Counted from the first letter of the stretch, positions 19,914 to 31,234 are shown. The stretch: 64,000 nt of DNA from Cryoendolithus antarcticus (GCA_002077065.1 NAJO01000004.1:1178001-1242000); one strand, 5' to 3'. The notes: a model not told the origin generated them from the letters alone. Made by a program: numbers and translations.

Positions 19914-22900
19914 ATGGCCGACGAACTCTTCCTCCAACCCGACAAACTCTCCACCTCCGCCAACACCGAGTCTACGCCCCGCCCCCTCCGCATAAACAAA
20001 TCCTCCTCGCCGCAGCAGAGCAACGATCAAGCACCAACACAGCAATGGGCAGGCTATAACGTCCCGCCTTCAGCCTACGACGCTCCGACGTCTCCACCGC
20101 CGAGCGGTCCGCTGCCGTATCCTGACGAGCGGATGAGGAAGGCTAGTGCTGGAGCGGAGAGGCGAGGCACGCCAGATGAGCCGCGAGTGAGGCAAAGGAA
20201 AGCGAGTATGAGTTCCGACGCTTCGTCAGGGACTGGCAGTGGAGCGGGGAGACAGAGGCCGCGGTTCGATGCTAGTGATCCCAACCGACCTACAGCAGGA
20301 GGATATGGGACCACATCGCCTGTGCAGGGGAGTAAGTTGGCTGAGCGAAGAGGGGTGCAGCCGAAGAGTATCTGGCCCGAAAGTCCTGGTGGGCCGGAAA
20401 CGCCGGATAAAGACGAAGATGACGGGTTGTTCCAGCGGGCGCCGAATCGCGGTGCTGCGCCGCCGGCGCAGACACAGCAGGAGTACGGACAACAGTTCTT
20501 CCCTCCTCCGCTGTCTGCGACTGCGCCTGTGGCGGCGACGCCGGCAGGTACGCTGCATATCCCTAACCCGTCTGGGGTCAATCGACTCAGTAGTACGGCT
20601 TCGAATGCCACAACACGGGCTTCAAGGGGTAGCCCGCCACCGCCGGAGACGCCTATAGATCCCTCTGGCGGGCCTACACTGGGGCTGAGTGGCATTGAGG
20701 CACGGTATGCGGCTAGTGGAATCCCGGGGACGGGGACGCTGACGGAGATGCAGGCGCAGAGCGCGGCTGCGGCGGCTAGGAGAGCGCAGTATGAGAGTCC
20801 GCAGCCGGTGCGAGGCGTGGCGGCCGGGGGATCGAGAGCGGGGACACCGGAGAGCGTTGCGCCGAGGGTGTTTGCGGCGCCTACACAGCAGGGGAGTGGG
20901 AGGTGGAGTCCTACTGAGCGGCCGGGGAGCGCGCAGCATGGACCGCCGGTCACGTTCCAGGGCGTAGAGGAGGTGGGTACTGGTGCTGCAGCTGGACAGC
21001 CACACGCAAGACAAGGGAGTACGTCTCGCATTGATCCGGAGGCGGATCTGAGCCATGATGCTGCGAGACTTACGCTTGGAGATGAGCCGCCGCCGGCTTA
21101 TTCGCCGCCTATAGCTGGGAGCGCTGCGAGCCAGTACCCGAATGAGAAGGGCCGGTATGCGAATCCTTCGCCGGCTGCTTCTGCGACTGGGAGTGGTAGT
21201 CAGCAGGTAGCCGGCGCAGCGAACCTGCGCGGTCATCCGGCGTTTGCTAATGATCCTCAGCCTTCGCCGCAGGTCGGCGGAGCAGTGACATCGCAAGGCT
21301 TGCAGCAGAACGGCACACCGCATGGCATGACGCCTATCAACACCACGCAGGCGAATAAAGCCGCCTCGCCTGGACCAGCTGGGAATGGCCCGGCCAGTCC
21401 ACCGCCACTGCCAGAGGGCTGGATCGCGCATCTGGATAATAATTCGGGGCAGTACTATTACATCCACCTGCCAACGCAGAGCACACAGTGGGAGTTTCCC
21501 AAGGGGCCCACGCCGCTGAATCTCGAGCAGCCCATGTCGCCTGTCGGGACATTTGTAAACCCCTTGGCTTCACCCTCAGGCTCGGTCTTCAAGCAACCGC
21601 TTGCTTCGCCTGGCTTTGGTCCGGTACCGCAGAGCGCGAGCTATGATCGGCAGAGTATCATGAGTATGAACTCCATTGCTTCGCCCACTGCTGCGGGTTT
21701 CACAGGACCGCCGCCGAGTGCAGGCGTGGATATGTACCGCATAGCGCCTACGAATGGAGTGTATTTTGGTCCTTATCTGCGCTATACGAACATGGACATC
21801 GAGCGCGGACTCTGGCTAGGAAGTATAATGCTCATAACTGATGCCGCGCAGCCGCCAACGATCCATCTACATCAGTCTACAGATCTGAGCCCCAACCCAC
21901 GACAGCTAAAAGCCCATCCAATCCACTCCCACCAACGCTGGATCTTCTACCGCTACGACATCGACGTCCGCATGGAAGAACACACCCCCTCAAAATGGAC
22001 CTACGCCATAACCTCCCACCTCGGCTGCACGCGCTACGAATTCCTCATCGCTGGCCGGCACGAGCTCTCCTGGCGCTGGATAGCGCATTCAGGCAACGAC
22101 TTCGCGATAAACGTCTCCGCCAACGAGCGCACGAAACTCGGCGGCGTGGGGCTCATGTGGCGCGACGTGCTGCTCAAACACCAAGAATGCGGAGGCTTCC
22201 ACACACAGGTCGGCCTTGGCGGGCAGATCTACGCGGACAGGCTGTGGAAAGACATACCCGCGCTGCGGCAGTGGACGCAGACGAGCGGGAAGGAGAATCG
22301 CAAGAATGCCGCCTGGTCAGCCAAGCTGGATGAGGATGTCACGCATGCTTATTTCCACTACTATACCTCTCACTTCGACCAGCCGGCTGTGAGGGAAGCC
22401 TTCGCGCAGATTCCGTTTGTGGGGTGTTTGGACGATCACGATATTTTCGATGGGTATGGGAGTTATCCGGATTACATGCAGCAGAGCAATGTGTTTAAGA
22501 ATTTGGGGAGGATTGGCATTGAGATGTACTTGCTGTTTCAGCATCATACGACGTTTGAGATCTTGCGGAATGTGAGTAATGATATCGACCTCTTCACCAT
22601 CACGGGCACGGGCTGGCACTTTTTGAAGTACTTCGGCCCCTCTGTTGTCGTCGTTGGACCCGACACCCGGTCCGAACGAACGACCTCGCAAGTCATGGCT
22701 GGCCCGACTTATCAAGGTATCTTCCCGAAGGTCGCCGTGCTGCCGCCAAGCGTGCAGCATTGTATCTGGTTGCTCCCTGTGCCGATCGTGTATCCGCGAT
22801 TGGAGGCTGTGGAGCAAATGGCGAGCACAGTTGCGACCGGAAAGAAGGTTGTTACTGGCAGTTTCAACGCGCTGGGCAAGATCACTAGTGGTGTTGCGGG

Positions 22901-23657
22901 GATCGTTGGGGCGAAGGGGGTGGTGAACAGTGGGTTTGACGGGGTTAAGAAGGCGATTGGGAAGTCTGGTCTGATGCAGGGCGTGTTGAGTCCGTTTGGC
23001 GAGGTCGAGGTGCTGGATGAGTTGCGGGATCTGTGGACGCACGAGTCGAAGGTACGCTTCACCCCAGCATCCTACCCATAACACACATACTGACAAGCAC
23101 CCCAGGACCTCGAACGCACCTACATCCTCCGCACCCTCCAAGGCATCTCCCACAACAAATCCCTCCGCATAACCTTCCTCTCCGGCTCCGTGGGCTCCTG
23201 CGGCGCCGGCCTAGTCCACGACCCCTCCCGCCCCAGCGACCACAAAACAATGTACCAACTCATCACCGCGCCCATCTGTAACGCCCCCACACCCTCCTAC
23301 ATCCTGCGCCTCCTCCACAACAGCCGACAGCTCTACATCCCTGCCAACGGCACCAGATCAACGCCTAGTGTGCCGACGGACACGAAGGAAGATATGATGG
23401 AGATATTCGCTGCGGACGTCGATGGGCGGGCAAGGGAGCATAGGCGGTTGATGGGAAGGAGGAATTATTTGGCTGTTGTGGCTTATGATCCGGAGGTTGT
23501 GCAGGGGCAGTTTGGGGCTGTGGTTGGGAGTTCGGAGAAAGGTGGAGGGGGGAGATTGAGTCTAGCCGCGGACTTTATGGTGCAGAGTGAGGGGGGAAAT
23601 GGCGTGCCGGTTAAGTATGGGCCGGTGATAGTGCCGAGTTTGGAGTACGGGCGGTAG
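19914..23657 (+). CDS. WW domain plus PhoD-like phosphatase domain protein
   Basis: Two exons, 19914-23051 and 23106-23657, 54-nt intron; 1229 residues. Residues 1-490 are Pro/Ser/Gly-rich and disordered. A WW domain sits near residues 498-530 (LPEGWIAHLDNNSGQYYYIH with the second Trp in STQWEFP). From about residue 610 a PhoD-like metallophosphatase domain follows: GVYFGPYLRYTNMDIERGLW, HSHQRWIFYRYDID, a metal-site motif CLDDHDIFDGYGSYPDYM, then GWHFLKYFGPSVVVVGPDTR and LPPSVQHCIWLLPVPIVYPR. Exon 2 supplies FLSGSVGSCGAGLVHDP and the C-terminal strand set. The architecture resembles yeast YGR266W-type proteins. MADELFLQ is chosen as start because the upstream 55 codons look like leader. Substrate is unknown. 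It ends 71 bp from the end of dolichol kinase. Confidence 0.87.
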
Positions 23658-23728
23658 CATTGGGTGGGAGGGTAGATAATTGTGCAATGACATGATGACA
23701 GACGGATCTCGTTTGTGATATTTCGGGT

Positions 23729-26527
23729 CTATAGTCTTGTGCCCTTTACCAACAGCCACAGGACAACAGGTACGACGACGTTGTCATTCGCGCCCGTGAG
23801 GACCGCTTCCATGAAGCTAGCTCCGCAAGCGCAGAACACGGCTTTGATCGTGCTCACAGTCCACCTCACAGCGGGTCCATGGCTATGCCCAAACAACGCG
23901 ATCATCTCCCTCCCCGTACTCTCGTCCCGCCATCCCCCGGCCACCAGCCAGACCTTAGCAAACAGCAGCCCTGCCGTGACAGCGACGACAAATGCCGCGC
24001 TGCCCTCGAGACTCTTCCCACCAACCCAAAGCCACTTATGTCGTCCGTATCGACGACCGACGAGACTCGCTGCCGCGTCGCCCATGCCGACGCAGACAAC
24101 GCCGGCGATCATACCGACGTCTCGCTGGTCGTTCGCTAACTCCCAGCCGTCTCCTTCGCGCAACGCAGTAGCAAGCGAGAACCACAGCGGCACTGCGCAG
24201 CCTATGAGCAGGAAGATGTGGCTTACTACTACCGGACCACGGAGATCTCTGCCATCGACGTATGGCGCGACAAAGCGACTGATTGCCTTGCCGAGTGGTG
24301 GCACTTGGCCGGCTCGCAGGACCTCCAGGAGAAGGAAGACTGCGAGGATGAGGCTGAGGGCCAGTGCGGACGCGCAAGGATCGACGAAGGTTGAGGGCAG
24401 GAGCATGACGACCATTGTCCCGTGGAAGACTTTTCGACGGGTGTCGACCTCGACGTAAGCTGTGAGGGAGAAGACTGTGAGGAGGCCGAAGAGAAGCACG
24501 AGAGCCCAGTAGGCGATGAGCAGGAGGCGCACGTTCGCGGCACCGAGGGTGGTGCGTGTGAGGGGCATGTTGAGGAGCATGCTGAGCGAGAGGTTGGACC
24601 AGGATGTTGGCTCCGCGCTCAGCGGGATCCATGCATCGAGCGAAAGCATGTGCACGATGCTGCGGAAGACCGGAATCTGTCCGAGAAGATAACCCAGTGC
24701 CCAGCCTACAGGCTCTTGGCCAGCAAGCGCTGCTCGTGAAACGTACATACGGACAGGTCCGAGTACAAGAGCTACAATGACCGCGTACAGGTAGCCTGCA
24801 TAGAGCCAGCCGCGCCATGCCGCCTGATCAGGTGTAAGTTGCAGGCACCACAGGATGCTGTGCGGTCGCGATCGAGATCGCGTGCTTTTCTGTGCAGTGG
24901 ACACCTCCGCAGTGGGAGCAGCTGACAGTGTGGCACGGCGAGTGCGTAGAATGCCTTCAGGGACGCCGTCAAATCCAAGGTCAGCTCGTGGCATGTAGTG
25001 CTCGATTGCTGACCATGACGCCTGTATGACGGCGTCGTTCTGCGACTTCGTCGGCGATTTGGTGTCGATTAACGGGGCAGCTCGGGTCTCGCGAAAATAT
25101 GTTACGGCTTCGTTATCGTCAGCTTCGCTCCAAGCAGTTTCTTTGGCTGGCCGTAAGGCTGCAGCAGCCCGTTGCAGATTGATAAGGTCAGTCACCGAAT
25201 TAATGATTGATTGACGCTTCCTGGTCGCATGTCTCAGGTGTCTGAACTTCCACTTCGGCACACGAGCGAGTGTGACATTCCAATGCAGCACGTTCTTCGT
25301 CAACACGAACAGTGGCAAGCCGCCAACCCACAAGCAGGCTTCGATGATGGTGGTTTGTGGTGTGGATGCGAAGAGCAGAAGGTTGAGCAAAGTCACCGAT
25401 AGAAGATGAAGCTCAGTCATAAGCAGACTGGTCGTTGTTAGGTAGTGCAGCGGCTGCATGAGCGCGTGATGTAGTGGGTATAGCATGACGAGAACCTCTG
25501 AAGGTAGCACGCCAGGCGCGCCCAGAAAGCCATTCCATGTTCGATGGCTTCTGATCGAGTTCTGATCACTGGTGAGAAGTAGTGGTGCGATCGAGATCAG
25601 CCAATGTACGCCATTGAAACCAGAAAGTCGGCTCGATCTAGGAAATAGTCGCTGCGGAAGTGATGCTAAGCCAAGGATCACATTCGGCAACAGTAGGCTT
25701 TGGTTCATCGGCGAAACAATCAGCGCGACAAGTACTGGTAGCACTGGTGGATATAGCACAGTGGCCGGATCGAATGATGCTGGCACTCGGAATCGCTGCC
25801 ATGGCTTGGAATAGACTGCGCGTCTGTCGACGAACGATAGCTTGATTGGGTACACCAGGACGAGCAGAATCGAGATCAGAAGATGGCTCAGCAGCTCAAT
25901 CTTGTGCTTGCATGCTGTCCGCCAGACACCTCTGCCCCCAAGAACACAGATGCTGATCACCCCAACCAAAGCGATCTCGGAAACTCTTCGGGCGAACTCA
26001 TTGAGTCGTCGTCTCGTCACTTTCTCCTCTTCCTTGGAAAGCGGAACGATCGGCCCATGCGAGAATGTTCTTGCCAGCCTCTGATCGAGAAGGAAGTAAT
26101 TCGAGATGGGCACTTCGCCACCTTCGTCCAACTGACTGGGCGTGAGTAGAGCGTATTCGTCTCCACCAGTCTTCAGCCCCTTTCGAGAACGTAGGGTCGG
26201 CGCTGGTAACGCTCTGACGAAGGAGGGCCGTTCATCGTCAGCTTCTGTGCCACTTTCACTGGCGGTAGCGGACACTGCTGTGCTTGCTCTGTTCGAGGCA
26301 CCCTTACGGAGATCCACAGGCGGTTTGCGATGTCTCTGAGTGGCACAAACATCGTCCGTCAGGCTACGATCGCTGCGTAGCTCCTGATCACCCTGTGTGA
26401 CGTTGAAGCCATGCTTCAAGTACGGATGCGGCGATCTGTCGTGCAGTCGAAGAGCATCCACTTCCTCGGCGAAGTGTGAAGCCGATGTCGAATCGCTACC
26501 ATTACGCACGACCGACTTGTCATTCAT
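23729..26527 (-). CDS. sec59: Dolichol kinase Sec59
   Basis: Single exon, 932 residues, from ATG of MNDKSVVRNGSDS. The family phosphorylates dolichol with CTP in the ER membrane, feeding N-glycosylation, O-mannosylation and GPI synthesis. The N-terminal ~180 residues are polar; a polytopic membrane region follows with many hydrophobic segments (LLSHLLISILLVLVYPI, VLPVLVALIVSPMNQSLLLP). The C-terminal third carries the kinase signature: RKVFHGTMVVMLLP, VGMGDAAASLVGRRYGRHKW, GGKSLEGSAAF (the CTP-binding loop), and the terminal ASFMEAVLTGANDNVVVPVV. It is longer than yeast Sec59 (519 residues), as usual for filamentous fungi. Its start faces a 0.8-kb region ahead of bL34m. Confidence 0.93.
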   Translation of the reverse strand: MNDKSVVRNGSDSTSASHFAEEVDALRLHDRSPHPYLKHGFNVTQGDQELRSDRSLTDDVCATQRHRKPPVDLRKGASNRASTAVSATASESGTEADDERPSFVRALPAPTLRSRKGLKTGGDEYALLTPSQLDEGGEVPISNYFLLDQRLARTFSHGPIVPLSKEEEKVTRRRLNEFARRVSEIALVGVISICVLGGRGVWRTACKHKIELLSHLLISILLVLVYPIKLSFVDRRAVYSKPWQRFRVPASFDPATVLYPPVLPVLVALIVSPMNQSLLLPNVILGLASLPQRLFPRSSRLSGFNGVHWLISIAPLLLTSDQNSIRSHRTWNGFLGAPGVLPSEVLVMLYPLHHALMQPLHYLTTTSLLMTELHLLSVTLLNLLLFASTPQTTIIEACLWVGGLPLFVLTKNVLHWNVTLARVPKWKFRHLRHATRKRQSIINSVTDLINLQRAAAALRPAKETAWSEADDNEAVTYFRETRAAPLIDTKSPTKSQNDAVIQASWSAIEHYMPRADLGFDGVPEGILRTRRATLSAAPTAEVSTAQKSTRSRSRPHSILWCLQLTPDQAAWRGWLYAGYLYAVIVALVLGPVRMYVSRAALAGQEPVGWALGYLLGQIPVFRSIVHMLSLDAWIPLSAEPTSWSNLSLSMLLNMPLTRTTLGAANVRLLLIAYWALVLLFGLLTVFSLTAYVEVDTRRKVFHGTMVVMLLPSTFVDPCASALALSLILAVFLLLEVLRAGQVPPLGKAISRFVAPYVDGRDLRGPVVVSHIFLLIGCAVPLWFSLATALREGDGWELANDQRDVGMIAGVVCVGMGDAAASLVGRRYGRHKWLWVGGKSLEGSAAFVVAVTAGLLFAKVWLVAGGWRDESTGREMIALFGHSHGPAVRWTVSTIKAVFCACGASFMEAVLTGANDNVVVPVVLWLLVKGTRL

Positions 26528-27290
26528 GCTGGTGCGCACACGCGCATTGTATGTTGTGAGGGTAACTCATCTAGACACTGGGAAAGACAGACCACTTGAC
26601 AACATGTCGAGAATGGCTTGGACTTGTCGTCACCTGTTGGGACATGAGGAAAGCTTACGTTACACGCGAACGGCATCCCTTGCCGAGAGCCGACTTCACA
26701 TGCAGGTCCGAGGTCAGTAGGCATAGAGCGCACGAGAGTCGATCACATAGGGCATGGTGACACGGTGTGATCGTAAAGACACAATCCATGACGATGAAGA
26801 TATATAATCGCGTTTGTCAACCCTTTGACTGTACTGATAGGCAGACCCCGTGTCATATCGTGCGCTGACCCCACGGATTGCCTTCCCTCCGATTCTTGGC
26901 TTGTGTAGGGGAACAAACCCATCTTTGTGACCATGGGGTGTTTCCAGGATCTCCAGCACCATGTAGAGCACAGCGCTGAGGGAGCCTGGCACTGCCTTAT
27001 CCACGGAAGGCTTTACATGCAGCATGCTGCGCAGCACACAGCTTCATCGGCGACTCGTCGACCCTGTCACTCCATGCCAACACAGAGTCCAGAGCGCTTT
27101 GAATCATCTCTTTGACATTCTCGGGTACCTGCATCGTGTTCGCACATCCGTTTTGCATAGCATGCAGCCTTCCCTCACTTTGCACGCATGCCCCCAGGTG
27201 AATTCTAGAATCGAGCGCAAACTTGGCCAGTCCGCTACTATCGAAGTTCGCGTTGATCATCTCGCTTTCGTCCCCATGCCGTCTGCAAGC
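26528..27290. other. Intergenic, sec59 promoter
   Basis: 763 bp between the sec59 start and the bL34m stop, both minus strand. Overlapping short ORFs on both strands (26714-27037, 26997-27260, 27024-27356) show no family features. No tRNA or repeat was seen. Confidence 0.45.
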
Positions 27291-27663
27291 TCAATGACTC
27301 AACGTGTTCCGCCCCTTCAGCCTCCGCCTCTGCAGTATCTTCCGCCCAGTCCGTGATCTGAGCCTGGCGAGGAAGCCATGTCTTCGCTTTCGCACAATAT
27401 GTGACGGATTGAAGGTATCTCGCTTCGCGCCTCTAACTTGTAGGCCCAGTAATGAGGGTGCTATGGGTAGCAACGCACCCGTCAAAGGTAGGTCACTTGC
27501 TAGTGCGCTCGTCGTATTAGGTAATGGCAAAATCGGTCGTGTGGGCGTACGGGTGAAAATGCTCAGAGACCTGTAGCTTCGATCAGGTTTCTGGTGCTCG
27601 AATGATAAGCGCTGAACCGTACCTTGCTTGAGACGGTGCTGCTATGAGGGGGGGTATCCGCAT
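27291..27663 (-). CDS. MRPL34: Mitochondrial ribosomal protein bL34m
   Basis: Two exons, 27623-27663 and 27291-27570, with a 52-nt intron; 106 residues. Exon 1 encodes only [13 protein letters not shown] plus two bases. The N-terminal ~60 residues are Ser/Thr/Arg/Leu-rich and low in acids, as expected of a mitochondrial presequence. The C-terminal ~44 residues are the bL34 core: [19 protein letters not shown], then [20 protein letters not shown], ending NTLSH. This matches the bacterial L34 pattern (TYQPs...RKR.HGFRaRM.T..GR..L..RR.KGR..L). In the family it is a structural protein of the large mitoribosomal subunit. It is divergent from the next gene, sharing a 277-bp upstream region. Confidence 0.93.
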
Positions 27664-27940
27664 GGACTGTGTTGCTAACCGCAGACCGCGGACAGCAGGC
27701 GCAACGCTTCGAATGCAGCGTGTACACAGCATAGTGGATTTAATAGAACAATCAGCAAGATCAATGCTCGTGTTATACTTGCGATTGTGGTGGCATTCGC
27801 GATATTCATTCCATCACATCTCGTGTCCACCTTGCGGAAGTCGCCATCCCAAAGCGGCAAGTCCAACCCAGACCAGATCCCAGAAATATGTGCGCTCGGA
27901 ACATTTACCCTACACACTGCCCTCAACGCATCGCACCGGC

Positions 27941-28591
27941 ATGGCTCCCTTACAATCCTACCCCCCACACCGCTCCCTCCCCGTCCAATCTCTCAGCCCC
28001 TCCGTCGCCCAATCCCTCCTCTCAACGTTCCTCGCCCAAACCCCCACATCCCCTCACCTCCACCCCGACGCCCTCCTCACAGCCTCCGGCATAACTTTCT
28101 CCCCCAACTCTGGACCGACAGGAGGCCTCGCCCTACACCATCTGAACCGCATAGCAGCCGGCCTGCGAGGAGAAAACTTAGCGCAAGAATCGAAGCAGGA
28201 TTTGGAAGCTTTGTTCGGCGCCGAGCTGGGCGTGGGAGATGACACGAGAGTTGATGGCGTGATTGAGGCAGGCAGAAGCGCGTTAGGAAGGAGGGGCAGG
28301 AGTGTGGAGAGGGTGGAAGAGTGGCAGGATTTGGGCGATTTTCAGAGGGAGCAAAGGAATTTGGAGGGAGAGGTAGGGGATCGAGAGGGCGGAGGGAGTG
28401 GGAGGTTAGTGAGGCAGGATGGGGAGGTGCCTGGGATTGAGGTGCATGGCGCGAATGGAGAGGTCGTGGGTGTAGCTGGTGCTGTGGAGGGAGGGCGGGA
28501 AGGCGGGACAGATGCTATTGACAAGGCGGCCAGGAAGGCCGCGAAGAAGGCGAGGCAGAAGGAGGAGAAGCAGAAGGCGAAGAACGGGTGA
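27941..28591 (+). CDS. Small acidic/basic protein, possibly RNA polymerase I subunit A14-like
   Basis: 216 residues from MAPLQSYPPHRSLPVQSLSP; the frame is open farther upstream but lacks coding character. The N-terminal ~90 residues look folded: VAQSLLSTFLAQ, HPDALLTASGITFSPNSGPTG and GGLALHHLNRIAAGLRGENL. The pattern L.hL.RI..GLrGe resembles the RIxRDFKGLP region of yeast Rpa14 (Ker1 in fission yeast). The rest is Gly/Glu-rich and ends in a Lys/Ala tail (KAARKAAKKARQKEEKQK), which fits nucleolar proteins. The A14 assignment is inference from one short motif; an unrelated fungal-specific protein is equally possible. That the ORF is a gene is fairly likely from its context between bL34m and ste24. 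Confidence 0.55.
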   Translation: MAPLQSYPPHRSLPVQSLSPSVAQSLLSTFLAQTPTSPHLHPDALLTASGITFSPNSGPTGGLALHHLNRIAAGLRGENLAQESKQDLEALFGAELGVGDDTRVDGVIEAGRSALGRRGRSVERVEEWQDLGDFQREQRNLEGEVGDREGGGSGRLVRQDGEVPGIEVHGANGEVVGVAGAVEGGREGGTDAIDKAARKAAKKARQKEEKQKAKNG

Positions 28592-28803
28592 TGAGGGGAC
28601 GATCTCATGAATCGATCAGTGCTTCACGGTTCAAGGGCTTTTCAGAAATGTCCGGGTGCGCGGACAATCAGGGCGCTGGCTGCTACGCAACGCCTAGCCA
28701 ACATATTATGATCGGACGAGAAGATTAATGTGACGCGACCTGGGAAAGTATCGGATTGGGTCAGAGGATTGGATGTCATACAGGGCCAAGCTGCAGCACT
28801 TTA

Positions 28804-30238
28804 CTACAGCTCCTGCTTCGACGACTTCTCACTACCGCCAGCGGTAGACTTCGCGTCGCCTCCAACCTTCTCAGTCGATGTCCAACCAACGGCCTTTAGC
28901 CGCTCGGTCAAGATCGGGTGGCTGTAGTGGTACGCCGAGTACATCCAGTCAGCATCCATGGAAGACAGATTCTGGATCTGCAGTTTTATGAGCGAAGATG
29001 AAAGCTCGGTAGCGTAGCCGAGGGAGTGAGAGAAGGCATCTGAAGGAGGCGGGTCAGCAAACAGTCGACGTAGCGTATGATGGGTGGTTGGGTCACGTAC
29101 CAGCCTCGTACTCGAACTTCCTCGTCAGCACGTTCATAAGCAGCTTCACCACACTATCCGTCGGACTCAATACCTCATTGAAGAGAATGAATCCAATCAC
29201 AATCGGCTTCTCCCCATAAAATCCAAACGCCTCGTACAAACTCTGATTGTTGATGAACACGCTGAAAAGTGCAAACACATAAAACAAATGCGCACTGCTA
29301 ATACCAATCAACTTTGTCGTATGTCCCTTCGCCCAGTGTCCCAGCTCATGCGCAAGTATAGCCTCGACCTCTTTCTCCGACGACTTCTCGATTAACGTGT
29401 CGTAGATAACGATCTTCTTCTTCCATGGTAGGCCAGTGAAGTAAGCATTTGAGTGTGCGGAGCGCTTGGAGCCGTCGATGACTTGTAACTCCGATAGAGG
29501 GAACTTGAGCTTCGCAGCGAGAGCGTCGATGCGCTTTTTCAGTGAGCCGGGCGGAAGTGGCGTGAGCTTGTTGAAGATCGGGACGATGACTATGGGGTAG
29601 ATGGTCACGAAGAAGAGCTGCACGACTAGCGTGAAAAGCCAGAGGTAGAGGAAGAACTGATCGCCTGTCTTCTGAACGATCTTGAGAAAGGCTGCGCCGA
29701 GCGGGATACCGAATGCAAGAGACAGTCCGAGAGATTTGACAATATCCATCAGGAAAAGCGCGGGTGTCTGCTTATTGAAGCCGAACTTCTCTTCGAGGAC
29801 GAAGTGGTGGTAGTAGCTGAACGGAATCGAAATCAAGGTCTCGGCGAAAGAGTAAGTGAAGCCGAAGAGCAGACTGTGTGTGACCTCGCCTTGGAATCTG
29901 GCCGGTGCGTAGTGCAGCAGCCAGCTACCTGTCACTGCCCAGAGCCATGGGTAGACGTCGTAGCGGATTGTCACGTAGTTCTTGATCTGAGCCCAAACGT
30001 TCGAGACTGCGCTGAACTTCGACTTTGCTCTGCCGTATGCTTGTGACTTGTCGTATGTCTCCTGATCGATCTCTTTCTTGAGCTGCGTGGGCACAGTCGT
30101 GCGGCGGAGGACCTGGTATTGGCGGTACTGGAGGTAGGATTCGATTGCGTATTGGCCGACTGAGAAAGTAATTATCAGACTCTTCCACGGAATCGCTGGT
30201 GTATCCAGTGAGGTGCCTAGGCGGCGGAGGAGGTCCAT
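28804..30238 (-). CDS. ste24: CAAX prenyl protease 1, Ste24
   Basis: Two exons, 29101-30238 and 28804-29039, 61-nt intron; 457 residues. The enzyme is an ER membrane zinc metalloprotease that removes the -AAX tripeptide from farnesylated proteins and acts again in a-factor maturation. The start MDLLRRLGTSLDTPAIPWK matches the family N-terminus. Hydrophobic segments are seen throughout (PWLWAVTGSWLLHY, LYLWLFTLVVQLFFVTIYPI). The HExxH zinc site is AILAHELGHWAKGH at residues ~294-307. The third ligand Glu lies downstream in the segment with FEYEADAFSHSLGY, and the intron splits the Asp codon of that EADAF motif. The C-terminus (YSAYHYSHPILTERLKAVGW) is typical. It ends 212 bp from the end of the A14-like gene. 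Confidence 0.95.
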
Positions 30239-30616
30239 GATCGATTGAATTCCTGTTGATATCATAGAGATCACGGCGATGAGGACAAGTGATGCTCTCA
30301 ATCAGGTACCGAAGCTTATTGGTGATAAGGTACGGTCATAGCGTTGAACATGCATCAAGCGCGAGGAGCCATCTGACCAGCTCTCGAGTGACGCGAACAC
30401 CTCCTCAGGCACTTATCTACCAGGTCAACTGAGCCCAGACTGATCGCGCACCGAGAAGTCCCTCGACCACTCTCGCCCTGCAGAGCGTCCGTACACTTGC
30501 GCCGCCGCTTCCAACCCGACTCTACACTAATGCAACGACCTCCTCGGGCTCCTTGTAGACCATACTACAGCACTGTGCGTAATCAGTCCAGCAGTGCGCC
30601 TCCTGAGCTTCGTTCT
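30239..30616. other. Intergenic, ste24 promoter
   Basis: 378 bp between two minus-strand genes. It should contain the ste24 promoter and the 3' end of the ubiquitin-like gene. I see no other feature. Confidence 0.5.
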
Positions 30617-31234
30617 CTAGACATCAGCCTCCGCCATCTCGACCTTGATCTTCGCATCATTTTCATCCCAGAACCGTATGTTGCCCTTGTACTGGACAAT
30701 GAGCTCGCAGCCATCGTAGACGCCAAGCTATCTCGGATCAGCATGTAGTGCAGCAGACTTCACGAGCGTGTCGTTACTGACATCCTTAGCTGTATCCTCA
30801 TACCTGACTACCTGACCCTTCCACAGCAACCTCATGTTCGCCAGATTCTTGCCACGCTGCCCAGCGTAGGCATTCAGCACCTTTCTAAGGGGCGTAAAGT
30901 CTCGAATAAAGAACCTCCATAATTGCCTTGCACCGAGTGCGCGCAGACCGACGATAAGTGAGTCCGGACCGGAGGCGAACGTGGTGTTGTCGTCAGCTCG
31001 CTCGACTACACAGCTTTCTAGGAGACGACGCTCGGGCGGGTAGGTGAAGGTTGATTCCACCGGGACATCCGCATCGCCGCAGACGCCGTAGACGGTGCGA
31101 CGAGCGAAGGCTCCGATCTGCTGGTGGGTTTGGTCGTAGGTCGTGTTGGCATCAGTAGTTGCAACAGAGGATAACGGGACGGTGAGTTGAAACAGGTGGC
31201 CGCCCGGACTGTTGATCTTGAGTGTGACTGACAT
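30617..31234 (-). CDS. Ubiquitin-like domain protein
   Basis: Two exons, 30782-31234 and 30617-30727; 187 residues. I favour a 54-nt intron with donor GTCAGT, because joining gives the ubiquitin-fold pattern TAKD-LGVYDGCELIVQYKG (compare 'TL..LGI.DG..I.V'). A donor further in would leave only 36 nt, too short. Residues 1-110 are of unknown type: MSVTLKINSPGGHLFQLTV, then GLRALGARQLWRFFIRDFTP. Residues ~110-170 form the ubiquitin-like unit (LRKVLNAYAGQRGKNLANMR, LLWKGQVVRYEDT). The order of elements resembles SUMO/Rad60-like domains. There is no terminal Gly-Gly, so it is not expected to be conjugated; it ends KIKVEMAEADV. The function is unknown to me. Confidence 0.75.

Noticed and set aside
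20075..21031. 318-codon antisense ORF opposite the WW-PhoD gene
   Set aside because: Mirror of the GC-rich Pro/Ser-coding strand; Cys/Leu/Gly-biased composition and no domain. The plus-strand gene explains the sequence.
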